Notes: generated by a model from the sequence alone, not told the origin. 64,000 bases of DNA from Bradyrhizobium sp. CER78 (GCF_029846235.1 NZ_JARVWP010000002.1:434001-498000); one strand, 5' to 3'. Numbered from the stretch's first letter, positions 8,665-17,740 are shown. Numbers and translations are program-made.

Positions 8665-9636
8665 ATGCTCTCTTTCATTGCCCAGCGACTTGCCAAGGCC
8701 GTGGTCGTGCTGCTCGCGATTGTGGTCTTCAACTTCATGCTGATCCGCATGGCGCCGGGCGACCCGGCGATGGTGATGGCGGGTGAGGCCGGCGCCAGCG
8801 ACAAGATCTTCGTCACCCAATTGCGCGAGAAGTTCGGGCTCGATCAGCCGCTGCCGGTCCAGCTCTACCGCTACGTCAAGGGCATCGTGACGCTCGATCT
8901 CGGCTTCTCGTTCCGCCAACAGATGCCGGTCGCCAAGCTGATCGCCGAGCGACTGCCGGCGACGCTGCTGCTGACCGTCACGGCCTTCGTGATTTCGCTG
9001 CTGCTCGGCGTCCTGTTCGGCACGCTGGCCGCACGCTTTGCCGGCACCTGGGCCGATACTGCGATCACGATCCTGGCGCTGATCTTCTACGCCACGCCGC
9101 TGTTCTGGGTGGCGCTGATGGCGATCCTGCTGTTTTCGGTCGCGATGGATTGGCTGCCGAGCTTCGGCTACGAGACCGTCGGTGCCAATTACACCGGTCT
9201 CGCCCATGTGTTCGACGTCGGCGCCCATCTGATCTTGCCGGCGACGACGATGGGCCTGTTCTTCATGGCCACCTACGCCCGCATGACCCGCGCCTCGATG
9301 CTCGAGGTGAAGCGGCATGACTTCGTCAAGACCGCGCGCGCCAAGGGCCTGCGCGACGCCGTGATCCAGCGCCGCCATGTGCTGCGCAACGCGCTGCTGC
9401 CGGTGGTGACGCTAGCGGGCTTGCAGGCCGGAACGCTGGTCGGCGGCGCCGTGCTCACCGAGACCGTGTTCGCCTGGCCCGGCATCGGCCGGCTGATGTA
9501 CGAGGCGCTGCTGCAGCGCGACTACAATCTGCTGCTCGGCGTATTCGTGGTGTGCTCGGCGATGGTACTGGCCTTCAACCTGATCACCGACCTGATCTAC
9601 CGCGCGGTCGATCCCCGCATCGAGTTCGCCTCATGA
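8665..9636 (+). CDS. ABC transporter permease, DppB type
   Basis: 323 residues from ATG 8665; the longer frame upstream has no membrane or transporter features. An N-terminal membrane helix is followed by IRMAPGDPA, typical of DppB-type permeases, then about five more helices. The ATPase-contacting EAA loop is visible as ARAKGLRDAVIQRRHVLRNA. Overlaps the second permease by 4 nt (ATGA), indicating translational coupling. Inner membrane; pairs with the product of the next gene. Confidence 0.92.
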   Translation: MLSFIAQRLAKAVVVLLAIVVFNFMLIRMAPGDPAMVMAGEAGASDKIFVTQLREKFGLDQPLPVQLYRYVKGIVTLDLGFSFRQQMPVAKLIAERLPATLLLTVTAFVISLLLGVLFGTLAARFAGTWADTAITILALIFYATPLFWVALMAILLFSVAMDWLPSFGYETVGANYTGLAHVFDVGAHLILPATTMGLFFMATYARMTRASMLEVKRHDFVKTARAKGLRDAVIQRRHVLRNALLPVVTLAGLQAGTLVGGAVLTETVFAWPGIGRLMYEALLQRDYNLLLGVFVVCSAMVLAFNLITDLIYRAVDPRIEFAS

Positions 9637-10472
9637 GCAAGTTCTGGCGTACCATGCTGCGCAATCCCGGCGGCGTGATCGGGCTTACGATCCTGCTGCT
9701 TGCGATCGCGATCGCGATCTTCGGCCCGCTGCTGTTTCCGACCTCGCCCTGGCGCATGGTCCAGCGGCCGTTCCTGCCGCCATTCACGGTGCCCGGCCTG
9801 CCGCTCGGTACCGATGCGCTCGGCCGCGACGTGCTCGCCGGCATCATCTATGGCGCCCGCGTCTCGCTGCTGGTCGGCCTGGTCTCGACCATGGCCGCGC
9901 TCGCGGTCGGGATTCCCGTCGGCGCCCTCGCCGGCTATTTCGGCGGCAAGGTCGGCGACGTCCTGATGCGCTTCACCGAATTCTTTCAGACCGTGCCGAG
10001 CTTCGCGCTCGCCATCGTGCTGGTCGCGATCCTGCAGCCCTCGATCGTCTCGATCGTGCTGGCGATCGCGATCGTAAGCTGGCCGCCGGTCGCCCGCCTG
10101 GTCCGCGGCGAGGTGCTGTCGCTGCGCACCCGCGAATATGTCCAGGCTGCGATCGTCACCGGACAGAGCCACAGCTGGATCATCTGGCGCGAGATCCTGC
10201 CCAACGCGCTGTCGCCGGTCATCGTGCTGGCCTCGCTGATGGTCGCGACCGCGATCCTCCTGGAATCCTCGCTCTCCTTTCTCGGCCTTGGCGATCCGAA
10301 TCTGATGTCCTGGGGCTACATGGTCGGCGCCGGCCGCACCGTGATCCGCCAAGCCTGGTGGATCACCCTGTTCCCCGGCATCGCGATCCTGCTCTCGGTG
10401 CTGGCGCTGAACCTGATCGGCGAAGGGCTCAACGACGCGTTCAATCCGCGCCTCAACAAGGAAGGACGTTGA
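9633..10472 (+). CDS. ABC transporter permease, DppC type
   Basis: 279 residues from ATG 9633, overlapping the previous stop. The N-terminal helix and linker GTDALGRDVLAGIIYGARVSL are the DppC hallmark; the EAA loop appears as YVQAAIVTGQSHSWIIWREILPNA in two parts. About six membrane segments. Second half of the heterodimeric channel; the ATPase gene follows after 3 nt. Confidence 0.92.
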   Translation: MSKFWRTMLRNPGGVIGLTILLLAIAIAIFGPLLFPTSPWRMVQRPFLPPFTVPGLPLGTDALGRDVLAGIIYGARVSLLVGLVSTMAALAVGIPVGALAGYFGGKVGDVLMRFTEFFQTVPSFALAIVLVAILQPSIVSIVLAIAIVSWPPVARLVRGEVLSLRTREYVQAAIVTGQSHSWIIWREILPNALSPVIVLASLMVATAILLESSLSFLGLGDPNLMSWGYMVGAGRTVIRQAWWITLFPGIAILLSVLALNLIGEGLNDAFNPRLNKEGR

Positions 10473-10475
10473 CGC

Positions 10476-12095
10476 ATGTCAGCCGCACCCGTCGTCTCGA
10501 TCAAGAATCTGAAGCTCGCGCTACCGCCGGGCTCCGACCGCCCCTACGCCGTCGACGGCGTCTCCTTCGATCTCGTACCCGGCAAGATCCTCTGCGTGGT
10601 CGGCGAGTCCGGCTCCGGCAAATCGATGTGCGCGCATGCGCTGATGGGGCTGTTGCCGAACACCATCATCCGCGAGGCCGGCGAGATTGCGTATGACGGC
10701 CGAAACCTGCTCACGCTCGACGACACCGGCTGGCTCGCGCTTCGCGGCCGTCATATCGCAATGGTCTTCCAGGAGCCGATGACCGCGCTCAATCCGTTGA
10801 TGCGGATCGGCGATCAGATCGCCGAAATGTTCGAGGCGCACAATCTGTTGACGCCCCGGCAACGCAAGCAGAAGGCATTGCAGCTGCTGCGCGAGGTCGG
10901 CCTGCCCGAGCCCGAGCGTTCGGCGCGCGCCTACCCGCATCAGCTGTCCGGCGGCCAACGCCAGCGCGCGATGATCGCGATGGCGCTGGCGCTGGAGCCG
11001 GCCGTGCTGGTGGCCGACGAGCCGACCACCGCGCTCGACGTCACCACACAGGCGCAGATCCTCGAGCTGATCCGCGACTTGCAGCGCCGCCGCAACATGG
11101 CGGTCATGTTCATCACCCACGATTTCGGCGTCGTCTCCGATATCGCCGACCGCGTCGTCGTGCTCCAGCACGGCAAGGTGGTCGAACAGGGCGCGGCCGA
11201 CGACGTGTTGCGGCGCCCCCAGCATGCCTACACGCGCGCGCTGCTTGCGGCGGTGCCCTCGATGCAGCCGCCGCCGCGTGCGCCGCTTGCGGATCGCGCC
11301 AAGGCGGTCGAGGTGATCGGTCTCGACAAGACCTATGTCAGCGGCGGCGGCTGGTTCCAGCCGGAGCGGCGGGTACGCGCCGCGAACGAGGTCAATTTCG
11401 ACATCCTGCAAGGCGAGACCGTCGGCCTGGTCGGCGAATCCGGCTCCGGCAAGTCATCCGTCGCCCGCCTCGTGATGCGCCTGATCGAGCCGGACCAGGG
11501 CACGGTCCGCCTCGGCGACACCGATTTCACCCGCGTCGCCGGCCGCGCGCTGCGCAAGGAACGCAGCCGCATCCAGATGATCTTCCAGGATCCGTTCGCC
11601 TCGCTCAATCCGCGGCGCAAGGTCGGCAACATCATCGCCGACGGGCCGATCGCCCACGGCACCGATCCGGCGGTCGCGCGTCAGCGTGCCGCTGAGCTGC
11701 TCGGTCTCGTCGGGCTCAATGCCAGCGCGATGGAACGCTATCCGCACGAATTCTCAGGTGGCCAGCGCCAGCGCATCGGCATCGCCCGCGCACTTGCGCT
11801 CGAGCCGGAAATCATTGTCGCCGACGAAGCCGTCTCGGCGCTCGATGTCTCCGTGCAGGCGCAGGTGCTGAACCTGCTGGAAGACCTCAAGGCGCGGCTC
11901 GGCCTGTCGATGCTGTTCATCACCCACGATCTGCGGGTGGCGGCGCAAATCTGCGACCGGATCGCGGTGATGCAGCGCGGCGCGATCGTCGAGCTGAAGC
12001 CGACCGCCGCGCTGTTCTCGACGCCCGAGCATCCCTACACCCGCGAGCTGCTCGCCGCGGTGCCCGGGCAGATCTCCTCATCGCGTGCGGCCTGA
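10476..12095 (+). CDS. Fused double ATPase of a dipeptide-type ABC importer
   Basis: 539 residues with two complete nucleotide-binding domains (a DppD-DppF fusion). Each has Walker A GESGSGKS, signature LSGGQRQR or FSGGQRQR, and Walker B ([24 protein letters not shown]). Each is followed by the switch histidine in FITHD. The C-terminal oligopeptide-type extension is present after each half ([26 protein letters not shown]). Cytoplasmic motor of the importer. Confidence 0.94.
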   Translation: MSAAPVVSIKNLKLALPPGSDRPYAVDGVSFDLVPGKILCVVGESGSGKSMCAHALMGLLPNTIIREAGEIAYDGRNLLTLDDTGWLALRGRHIAMVFQEPMTALNPLMRIGDQIAEMFEAHNLLTPRQRKQKALQLLREVGLPEPERSARAYPHQLSGGQRQRAMIAMALALEPAVLVADEPTTALDVTTQAQILELIRDLQRRRNMAVMFITHDFGVVSDIADRVVVLQHGKVVEQGAADDVLRRPQHAYTRALLAAVPSMQPPPRAPLADRAKAVEVIGLDKTYVSGGGWFQPERRVRAANEVNFDILQGETVGLVGESGSGKSSVARLVMRLIEPDQGTVRLGDTDFTRVAGRALRKERSRIQMIFQDPFASLNPRRKVGNIIADGPIAHGTDPAVARQRAAELLGLVGLNASAMERYPHEFSGGQRQRIGIARALALEPEIIVADEAVSALDVSVQAQVLNLLEDLKARLGLSMLFITHDLRVAAQICDRIAVMQRGAIVELKPTAALFSTPEHPYTRELLAAVPGQISSSRAA

Positions 12096-12098
12096 ACC

Positions 12099-13028
12099 AT
12101 GCGTTGTGCCCTGATCAGCAGCAGCCTCGATCTGCGCGGCTATTACGGTGCGGAGCTCGCGCGCATCGCGCCGCACATCGAGGTGGTCGATCACGCCGGC
12201 GATGCCGCGGATGTCCGGCTCGCTTTGGCCTGGCATCCCCCCGACGACGCGTTCGAACGCTATCCCGATCTGCAGGCGGTGTGCTCGATCGCCGCCGGCG
12301 TCGACAACATCATGACCTGCCCGAGCCTCCCGCCCGGCGTCGACGTGGTGCGCGTGGTCGATCCCGGACAGGGACAGATGATGTCGGGCTTCATCGCCTG
12401 GCATGCGATCGGGCATCAGCGCGGCTTTGCCGCCTTCAGCGCCCAGCAGCGCGATCGAATCTGGCAACGCCGCGCGCAGCGGCGCACACAGGATGTGCCC
12501 GTCGGCATCCTCGGCAATGGCGAGATCGGCCGGCGCGTCGCCGTCGACCTCGCCCATCTCGGCTTTCCGGTGATGTCCTGGAGCCGGACCGCCAAGGCGA
12601 TTTCATCGGCGAGCCGGAGTTTCCACGGGCCCACCGGTCTTGCCGCAATGCTCGGCGACACCGAGGTGCTGGTCAATCTGCTGCCGTTGACACCAGAGAC
12701 GCGCAACATCCTCAATGGCGATCTGTTCGGCCAGATGCGCCGCGGCGGCTATCTGATCCAGGTTGGCCGCGGCGAGCATCTGGTGGAAGCCGATCTGCTC
12801 GCAGCACTCGACAGCGGTCAGCTGGCTGGAGCTGCGCTCGACGTGTTCGCGACCGAACCGTTGCCTTCGGCCCATCCGTTCTGGCATCATCCGCAGATCG
12901 CCATCACGCCGCATGACGCGAGCGACGTCAGCGTCAGCGCCGTTGCGACGACGCTTGCCAACACGGCGGACGCGATCCGCGCCGGACGGCGTCCCCCGCA
13001 TGCGATCGACCGCGCACGCGGCTATTGA
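12099..13028 (+). CDS. D-2-hydroxyacid dehydrogenase (GhrA-like)
   Basis: 309 residues, NAD(P)-dependent. The Rossmann loop GILGNGEIGRR lies at about residues 135-145. Catalytic Arg is in QVGRGEHL, acidic partner in DVFATEPLP, and catalytic His in ITPHDAS. Family members such as glyoxylate/hydroxypyruvate reductase A reduce 2-oxoacids. Starts 3 nt after the ATPase gene. In this operon it may reduce or oxidise the oxo-acid produced by the downstream phospho-lyase route; the substrate is not shown by sequence. Confidence 0.88.
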   Translation: MRCALISSSLDLRGYYGAELARIAPHIEVVDHAGDAADVRLALAWHPPDDAFERYPDLQAVCSIAAGVDNIMTCPSLPPGVDVVRVVDPGQGQMMSGFIAWHAIGHQRGFAAFSAQQRDRIWQRRAQRRTQDVPVGILGNGEIGRRVAVDLAHLGFPVMSWSRTAKAISSASRSFHGPTGLAAMLGDTEVLVNLLPLTPETRNILNGDLFGQMRRGGYLIQVGRGEHLVEADLLAALDSGQLAGAALDVFATEPLPSAHPFWHHPQIAITPHDASDVSVSAVATTLANTADAIRAGRRPPHAIDRARGY

Positions 13029-13050
13029 TTGCGATACGGAGCAGCGTCAG

Positions 13051-14115
13051 ATGCAGAACCCCCGTTCGTCCGCCGATGCCGCGCACCCGCTCGACGGGCT
13101 GCGCGCCGCCGGGCCGATTGCGGAGGCGCGAGCGCAGGCGCTTGTCATGGAGCATTACGGCCTGTCGGCCGACATCCGCCGGCTCGACAGCGAGCGCGAC
13201 CAGAATTTCCGGCTGTGCGCACCAGATGGATGCGAATACGTCCTCAAGATCGCCAATCCCGACGAAGATCGGGCCGTCACCAATCTGCAGACCGAGGCGC
13301 TGCGGCACGTCGCGGTCCGTGATCCGCTGCTACCGATTCCGCGCATCGTCTCCGCGCGGAATGGCGCTGCCGAGCTCGAGATCGGCTTCGACGACGGCTC
13401 GGCGAGGGTCATGCGGCTGCTGACGTTCCTCGCTGGAACGCCGATGCATCAGGCGCCGCCGTCGGCGGCCTTGCGCGGAGATGTCGGCCGCTGCGCGGCA
13501 CGGCTCGCCGTTGCGCTGCGCGACTTCGTTCATCTCGGCGCAAACCACAAATTGCTCTGGGACATCCAGCATGCCGCCGAGCTGCGGCCGCTGCTCGGCG
13601 CGGTGCCGCCCGCCCAGCGCGGACTGGTCGAACGCGTCCTCGATCATTTCGAGGCCGACGCCGTGCCCTTATTGGCGCAACTTCCACAGCAGCCGCTGCA
13701 CAACGATCTCAATCCGCACAACATCGTCGTCGACGCGGACTCACAGAGGCGCGTCTGCGGCATCATTGATTTCGGCGACATGACGGCGACGGCGCGCATC
13801 AATGACCTCGCGATCGCGGCAGCCTATCAGGTGACCGACGGCGAAGATCCACTGGCGCCGGCGCTCGATCTGATTGCGGCCTATCATGCGGTCTCGCCGC
13901 TCGAAGAGCGCGAGCGCCATATCCTGTTTGACCTGATCGCGACCCGCATGGTCATGACCATCGTGATCAGCCATATCAGGGCCGCTCGCTATCCGGAGAA
14001 CAGCGCGTATATTCTGCGCAACAACAAGCAGGCGTCGGCCCGGCTCGCCCGGATCGCGACACTGACGCGAACACAGGCCACGCAGCAGATCGAGCGTGCC
14101 TGTCAGGGAGAGTGA
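13051..14115 (+). CDS. APH-fold small-molecule kinase, hydroxylysine-kinase-like
   Basis: 354 residues from ATG 13051 (GGAG about 9 nt upstream). Aminoglycoside-phosphotransferase fold: N-lobe segment SERDQNFRL, catalytic loop HNDLNPHN (Asp219, Asn224) and metal-binding DFGD (Asp240). Adjacent to a class III PLP enzyme with phospho-lyase traits, which is the known pairing of hydroxylysine kinase with 5-phosphohydroxylysine phospho-lyase. I infer that it phosphorylates the hydroxyl of an amino alcohol so that the next enzyme can eliminate phosphate. An antibiotic-resistance role is unlikely because the gene sits within a catabolic operon. Confidence 0.82.
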   Translation: MQNPRSSADAAHPLDGLRAAGPIAEARAQALVMEHYGLSADIRRLDSERDQNFRLCAPDGCEYVLKIANPDEDRAVTNLQTEALRHVAVRDPLLPIPRIVSARNGAAELEIGFDDGSARVMRLLTFLAGTPMHQAPPSAALRGDVGRCAARLAVALRDFVHLGANHKLLWDIQHAAELRPLLGAVPPAQRGLVERVLDHFEADAVPLLAQLPQQPLHNDLNPHNIVVDADSQRRVCGIIDFGDMTATARINDLAIAAAYQVTDGEDPLAPALDLIAAYHAVSPLEERERHILFDLIATRMVMTIVISHIRAARYPENSAYILRNNKQASARLARIATLTRTQATQQIERACQGE

Positions 14116-14119
14116 CACA

Positions 14120-15391
14120 ATGCCGGCCGACACCTCGACCCAGCAGCTGATCGCGCGCCGCAACCGCCTGCTCGGCCCCGCCTACCGGTTATTCTACGAG
14201 CAGCCGGTGCATGTCGTGCGCGGCGAAGGTGTCTGGCTGTATGACGCCGCAGGCAACCGCTATCTCGACGCCTACAACAACGTCGCCTGCGTCGGCCATT
14301 GCCATCCGCATGTGATCGAGGCGATAGCGCGGCAGGCCGCGGTGCTCAATACCCACACCCGCTATCTGCACGAGGCGATCCTCGACTATGCCGAGCGACT
14401 GCTCGCGACCTTTCCGGCCGAGCTCGGCCAGGTGATGTTCACCTGCACCGGCAGCGAGGCCAACGATCTGGCGCTCCGCGTCGCCCGCACCTGCACCGGC
14501 GGAACCGGCGTCGTCGTCACCCGGACCGCCTATCACGGCGTCACCGGCGCGCTCGCCGAACTGTCGCCGTCGCTCGGCCTGCCCGAGCCGACCGCCCCCC
14601 ATGTCCGGCTGGTGCCCGCGCCGCAGTCCGCGGGCGATCAAACCGGTGAGGTCTTCGCAAGCCACGTCCGTGCCGCATTGGAAGATATGGCACTCAGCGG
14701 CATTCGCCCGGCCGCGCTGCTGGTCGACACGATCTTCTCCAGCGACGGCGTATTCGCCGATCCGCCGGGCTTCCTGCGGCCGGCGGTGGAGGCCGCGCGT
14801 GCGGCCGGCGCGCTGTTCATCGCCGACGAGGTGCAGCCCGGCTTTGGTCGCTGTGGCGAGGGCATGTGGGGCTTTGCCCGCCACGGCGTGGTCCCCGACA
14901 TGGTCACGATGGGCAAGCCGATGGGTAACGGCCATCCGATCGCGGCGATGGCGGCACGACCGGAGTTGCTGAAGGAATTCGGCGCGCGCTCACGCTATTT
15001 CAACACCTTTGGCGGCAACCCCGTGTCCGCCGCCGCCGGCATGGCCGTGCTCGACGTAATCGAGCGGCAAAGCCTGGTCGAGAACGCCAGGCGCACCGGC
15101 ACTTATTTGCGCGAGCGGCTCACCGCGCTCCGCGCGCGGCATGAACTCGTGGCGGAGGTTCGAGGTGCTGGTCTCTTCATCGGTGTCGAGCTCCGCCGCG
15201 GCGACTCGGCCGCCGCGGGTGAGACGACGAAACTGGTCAATGCAATGCGCAGACGGCATGTTCTGATTAGCGCGGCCGGTCCCAGCGCGAATGTGCTGAA
15301 GATTCGTCCGCCCCTGACGTTCGGCATGGAGCACACCGATCTGCTGGTCGAGGCGGTCGATCAAGCGCTGCAGGAAAATTCGATTGACTGA
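14120..15391 (+). CDS. Class III PLP enzyme, phospho-lyase-like (AGXT2L/PHYKPL family)
   Basis: 423 residues from ATG 14120 (AGGGAGAG 8 nt upstream). Fold-type I aminotransferase class III with DEVQPGFGR (Asp236) and the Schiff-base Lys266 in TMGKPMGNGHP. The GKPMGNGHP wording is what I recall for ethanolamine-phosphate and phosphohydroxylysine phospho-lyases rather than ordinary transaminases. Expected reaction: beta-elimination of phosphate and release of ammonia from a phosphorylated vicinal amino alcohol, giving an aldehyde. Last gene of the operon, 4 nt after the kinase gene. An omega-transaminase activity remains an alternative. Confidence 0.85.
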   Translation: MPADTSTQQLIARRNRLLGPAYRLFYEQPVHVVRGEGVWLYDAAGNRYLDAYNNVACVGHCHPHVIEAIARQAAVLNTHTRYLHEAILDYAERLLATFPAELGQVMFTCTGSEANDLALRVARTCTGGTGVVVTRTAYHGVTGALAELSPSLGLPEPTAPHVRLVPAPQSAGDQTGEVFASHVRAALEDMALSGIRPAALLVDTIFSSDGVFADPPGFLRPAVEAARAAGALFIADEVQPGFGRCGEGMWGFARHGVVPDMVTMGKPMGNGHPIAAMAARPELLKEFGARSRYFNTFGGNPVSAAAGMAVLDVIERQSLVENARRTGTYLRERLTALRARHELVAEVRGAGLFIGVELRRGDSAAAGETTKLVNAMRRRHVLISAAGPSANVLKIRPPLTFGMEHTDLLVEAVDQALQENSID

Positions 15392-15951
15392 CGATCTCGC
15401 GGATTGCTGGACCTTGGTCAGCAACGGTCAATACCTCATGCCGCCCTTCGGCTTTACCCCGCTGATACCGGCCTTGAGCATTTCCGCAACCAACCACACT
15501 GTCCGGTCCGTCGCAGCGTCGGTCCCGAGGCCACGCGAGGAGACATACGGGATAGGATGAGACTTTTCTTGATCTCCCGGTGTACACGTCGTGCACACGC
15601 GCCTTCTAATCAGTTGAAAAACTAAGCTCTCGCTCCAATCCATCATTGGCGAGATTGAGCGAGCTAAGGCAACAAGGGACGGCTTCATCGATCATTACCC
15701 ACGTGATCAGCCCAAAGTGAAACCCGGTCAATTGAAAATGATCGCTATGTTCATATCCGATCTCACTGGCTACGATGATCCTCGGCTCCTTTGGCTCCCC
15801 CCACAATGCCCCAGGCATTCGTTACCTTCGCTGGAGCGGCAGGCGGCTTTGAACGTAAAGTGGCGGGTGGAAGCGCACGCTGCAGTTGGCTGCGCGAGAC
15901 CGCACTGTCGCCACAACTTTCGTGCGGTGACGACCGGCCAGGAGTGGACAC
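15392..15951. other. 560-nt stretch without a recognisable intact gene
   Basis: It holds a small inverted repeat TTGCTG...CAGCAA at 15404-15424, possibly a weak terminator, and the right copy of the 36-nt repeat (15564-15599). An AT-richer open stretch from about 15619 to 15968 translates to ...DHYPRDQPKVKPGQLKMI... and lacks a credible start or known family. I regard it as decayed mobile DNA. Confidence 0.5.
15564..15599 (+). repeat. 36-nt direct repeat, right copy
   Basis: Right partner of 3891-3926 with one mismatch in 36. It lies 173 nt after the stop of the last catabolic gene and about 350 nt before the excisionase relic. May be an attachment-site or recombination scar. Confidence 0.85.
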
Positions 15952-16161
15952 ATGGCGATTCTCGATGAGCCCCGCTAGAAACGGAACCTGATCCCGTTGA
16001 AGAAGGCGCTGGAGCGCGGCGACTTTGGCCGGACCAAGGCCTATGAGTTAATCAAGGAAAAGAAAATCATCGCCTACAAGATGGGCGGGCAGACCATGGT
16101 CGATGCCGATTCCATCGACGCCTATCACATGAGCCTTCCCCGCATTGAACCGGGCACATGA
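15952..16161 (+). pseudogene. Small helix-turn-helix (excisionase-like) gene with an in-frame TAG
   Basis: From ATG 15952 (AGGAG 7 nt upstream) the frame reads MAILDEPR, then TAG at 15976-15978. It continues in the same frame for 61 codons to TGA 16159: LKKALERGDFGRTKAYELIK, then IIAYKMGGQTMVDADSIDAY. This is a MerR/AlpA-type winged-helix DNA-binding domain, as in excisionases and phage-type regulators: HTH followed by a beta-wing and a 'D-S-I-D-A-Y' end. The stop could be a single C-to-T change in CAG. It lies directly before the recombinase remnant on the opposite strand. Confidence 0.7.
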
Positions 16162-16174
16162 AGACTGGCCTAGC

Positions 16175-16825
16175 TTAGCTGGTTTGCGAGCCTTCGCGGA
16201 TTGCCTCGACCGGCACAATCATTTTTGGATCGGCAAAGCCATCGATCCGGTCCGCCCAATGCTGCATCAACTTCGTGCGCGAACCGATAAGTGCAAGGGG
16301 GCCGTGCCGCTTGTAGGTCGCCTTGACTGAATTGCTTTCGAGATGTGCCAATTGCAACTCGATGATGTCGCTGTCCCATACCTTGGTTTCCTCGATCTCC
16401 TCATGGTGGCAAAGGGTCGAGAAGGTCGTGCGGAAACCATGTGCGCAATGCTCGGCCTTGGTATCAAGGCCGAGCGCGCGCAGCCGCTGACATAGCGTTC
16501 TGCTCGACAGTGGCGCGTCTTGGGCACAAGCGAACACGTAGCGCCGGTTGCCTGTGATCTGTTGCACGCGCCGCAGGATCGCAAGAGTCTGCCGCGACAG
16601 CGGCACGACGTGGTCCCATCCGGTTTTCATCTTCACCGCGGGAATGGCCCAGCGCTTGGCATCCCAGTCGACTTCCGTCCATTCCATATCGTTGATCATG
16701 CCGGGACGAGGGACGGTCAACGCATCGACCCGCAGGGCGTCACCGACCACGTCAGAGCTTGGAGCCCGCTTTGCTCGTTCTGTTCGGGTCCGGCCGCGCG
16801 AACGACGTCGAGCACCTTCGAACAA
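16175..16825 (-). pseudogene. Tyrosine recombinase (P4-type integrase), N-terminally truncated
   Basis: 216 residues matching only the C-terminal catalytic domain. Arg in PRPGMINDMEW (normally RPGE), HGFR (His-x-x-Arg box) and LAHLESNSVKATYKR with the His and nucleophilic Tyr. The N-terminal arm-binding and core domains, about 180 residues, are missing; the sequence upstream is unrelated and runs into the next plus-strand gene. The active-site residues survive but without the DNA-binding half the protein should be inactive. Its partner excisionase gene is also broken. Confidence 0.8.
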
Positions 16826-16898
16826 GCCAATTTTTTACGTCCGAGGTAATCGAATTGGCGCGCAGGGCGGCTCATCTTCCACGGCACAGGAGATGACC

Positions 16899-17117
16899 AT
16901 GCTGATGCTGTCCCTTATCCGCGCCTTCGCCGTCCTGCTCCCGTGGCTGATCCATCTGGCCACCTGGCTGGTCGCGCGCTCGCTCAACATGCCCCAGCCG
17001 CTCGTGCATGCGACCGGCCTGTTCGTGTTCGCGCAGGTCTACGCGGTCGAGATGAGGGTCGGCAAGGCGCTGTGCCCGCCTCGGCTGTGGCGTCAGCTGC
17101 AGTCCCTGTTCCGCTGA
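16899..17117 (+). CDS. Small hydrophobic protein of unknown function
   Basis: 72 residues from ATG 16899, which has AGGAGA 5 nt upstream. The first 30 residues form a strong membrane helix (LIRAFAVLLPWLIHLATWLVA) and a second hydrophobic stretch follows (ATGLFVFAQVYAV). I do not recognise a family. 32 nt before another membrane-protein gene on the same strand, so probably one operon. Confidence 0.6.
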   Translation: MLMLSLIRAFAVLLPWLIHLATWLVARSLNMPQPLVHATGLFVFAQVYAVEMRVGKALCPPRLWRQLQSLFR

Positions 17118-17149
17118 CCACCCCTTCCCAAACCAGAGGAGATGCTGCC

Positions 17150-17548
17150 ATGATCCACTCGTCCCAGCTGCTGCGCCGCGCTTTGCTTGCCGATGCCGTG
17201 TTCAGCGGCATATCCGCCCTGGCGATGGTGCTCGACACCAGCGCGCTGGCCTCGCTGCTCGGTCTGCCGGAAGCGCTGCTGCGCGAGACCGGGCTATTCC
17301 TGATCGCCTACACCGCGCTGGTCGGCTGGCTCGGCGCGCGAACCTCGCTGCCGAAGGGCCCTGTGATCCTCGTGGTCGCCGGCAACGCGGCCTGGACGCT
17401 CGCCAGCATCGCGCTGCTGCTGTCGGGCGCGGTGTCGCCGAACCTCTTCGGCACGATCGTGATCCTCGCCCAGGCGATCGCCACCGGTGTGTTCGCCGAG
17501 CTGCAATATGTCGGGTTGCGGAGGAGTGAGGGTGCGGTGACGGCGTAA
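17150..17548 (+). CDS. Four-helix integral membrane protein, unknown function
   Basis: 132 residues from ATG 17150 with AGAGGAGATG upstream. Four hydrophobic segments (about 12-35, 42-62, 70-92, 98-120) separated by short loops. Similar small proteins are common in Bradyrhizobium-type genomes. Followed at once by two intergenic repeat segments. Confidence 0.75.
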   Translation: MIHSSQLLRRALLADAVFSGISALAMVLDTSALASLLGLPEALLRETGLFLIAYTALVGWLGARTSLPKGPVILVVAGNAAWTLASIALLLSGAVSPNLFGTIVILAQAIATGVFAELQYVGLRRSEGAVTA

Positions 17549-17555
17549 CAGCGAC

Positions 17556-17740
17556 CGTCATTGCGAGCGAAGCGATCCATGTCTTGGCAAGCGGGATGGA
17601 TTGCTCAATCTCGTCATTCCCCGGTGCGCAATTGCGCACCTGAGGGCGCGCCTCTTGGCGCGAGCCCGGAATCCATTGTGCTGCTGGAACTATGGCCCGA
17701 TGGATTCCGGGCTCTCGCTTCGCGAGCCCCGGAATGACGA
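17556..17740. repeat. Compound intergenic palindromic repeat
   Basis: Two repeat types lie end to end. 17556-17610 begins CGTCATTGCGAGCGAAG and contains GGATGGATTGCTC, as in 31128-31251. 17611-17740 begins TCGTCATTCC and ends GGAATGACGA with an inner GCGCAATTGCGC palindrome, as in 29712-29828. The right part supplies the last 16 codons and stop of the globin gene on the other strand. Confidence 0.8.

Noticed and set aside
13051..14115. Aminoglycoside resistance gene
   Set aside because: APH fold only; operon context and pairing with a phospho-lyase-like enzyme point to small-molecule catabolism.
15606..15818. 70-codon minus-strand open frame after the catabolic operon
   Set aside because: No ribosome site and no recognisable family; the region looks like decayed mobile DNA.
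16548..17117. 189-codon plus-strand frame ending with the small membrane protein
   Set aside because: Its first two thirds overlap the integrase relic antisense; the ribosome site supports a start at 16899 only.
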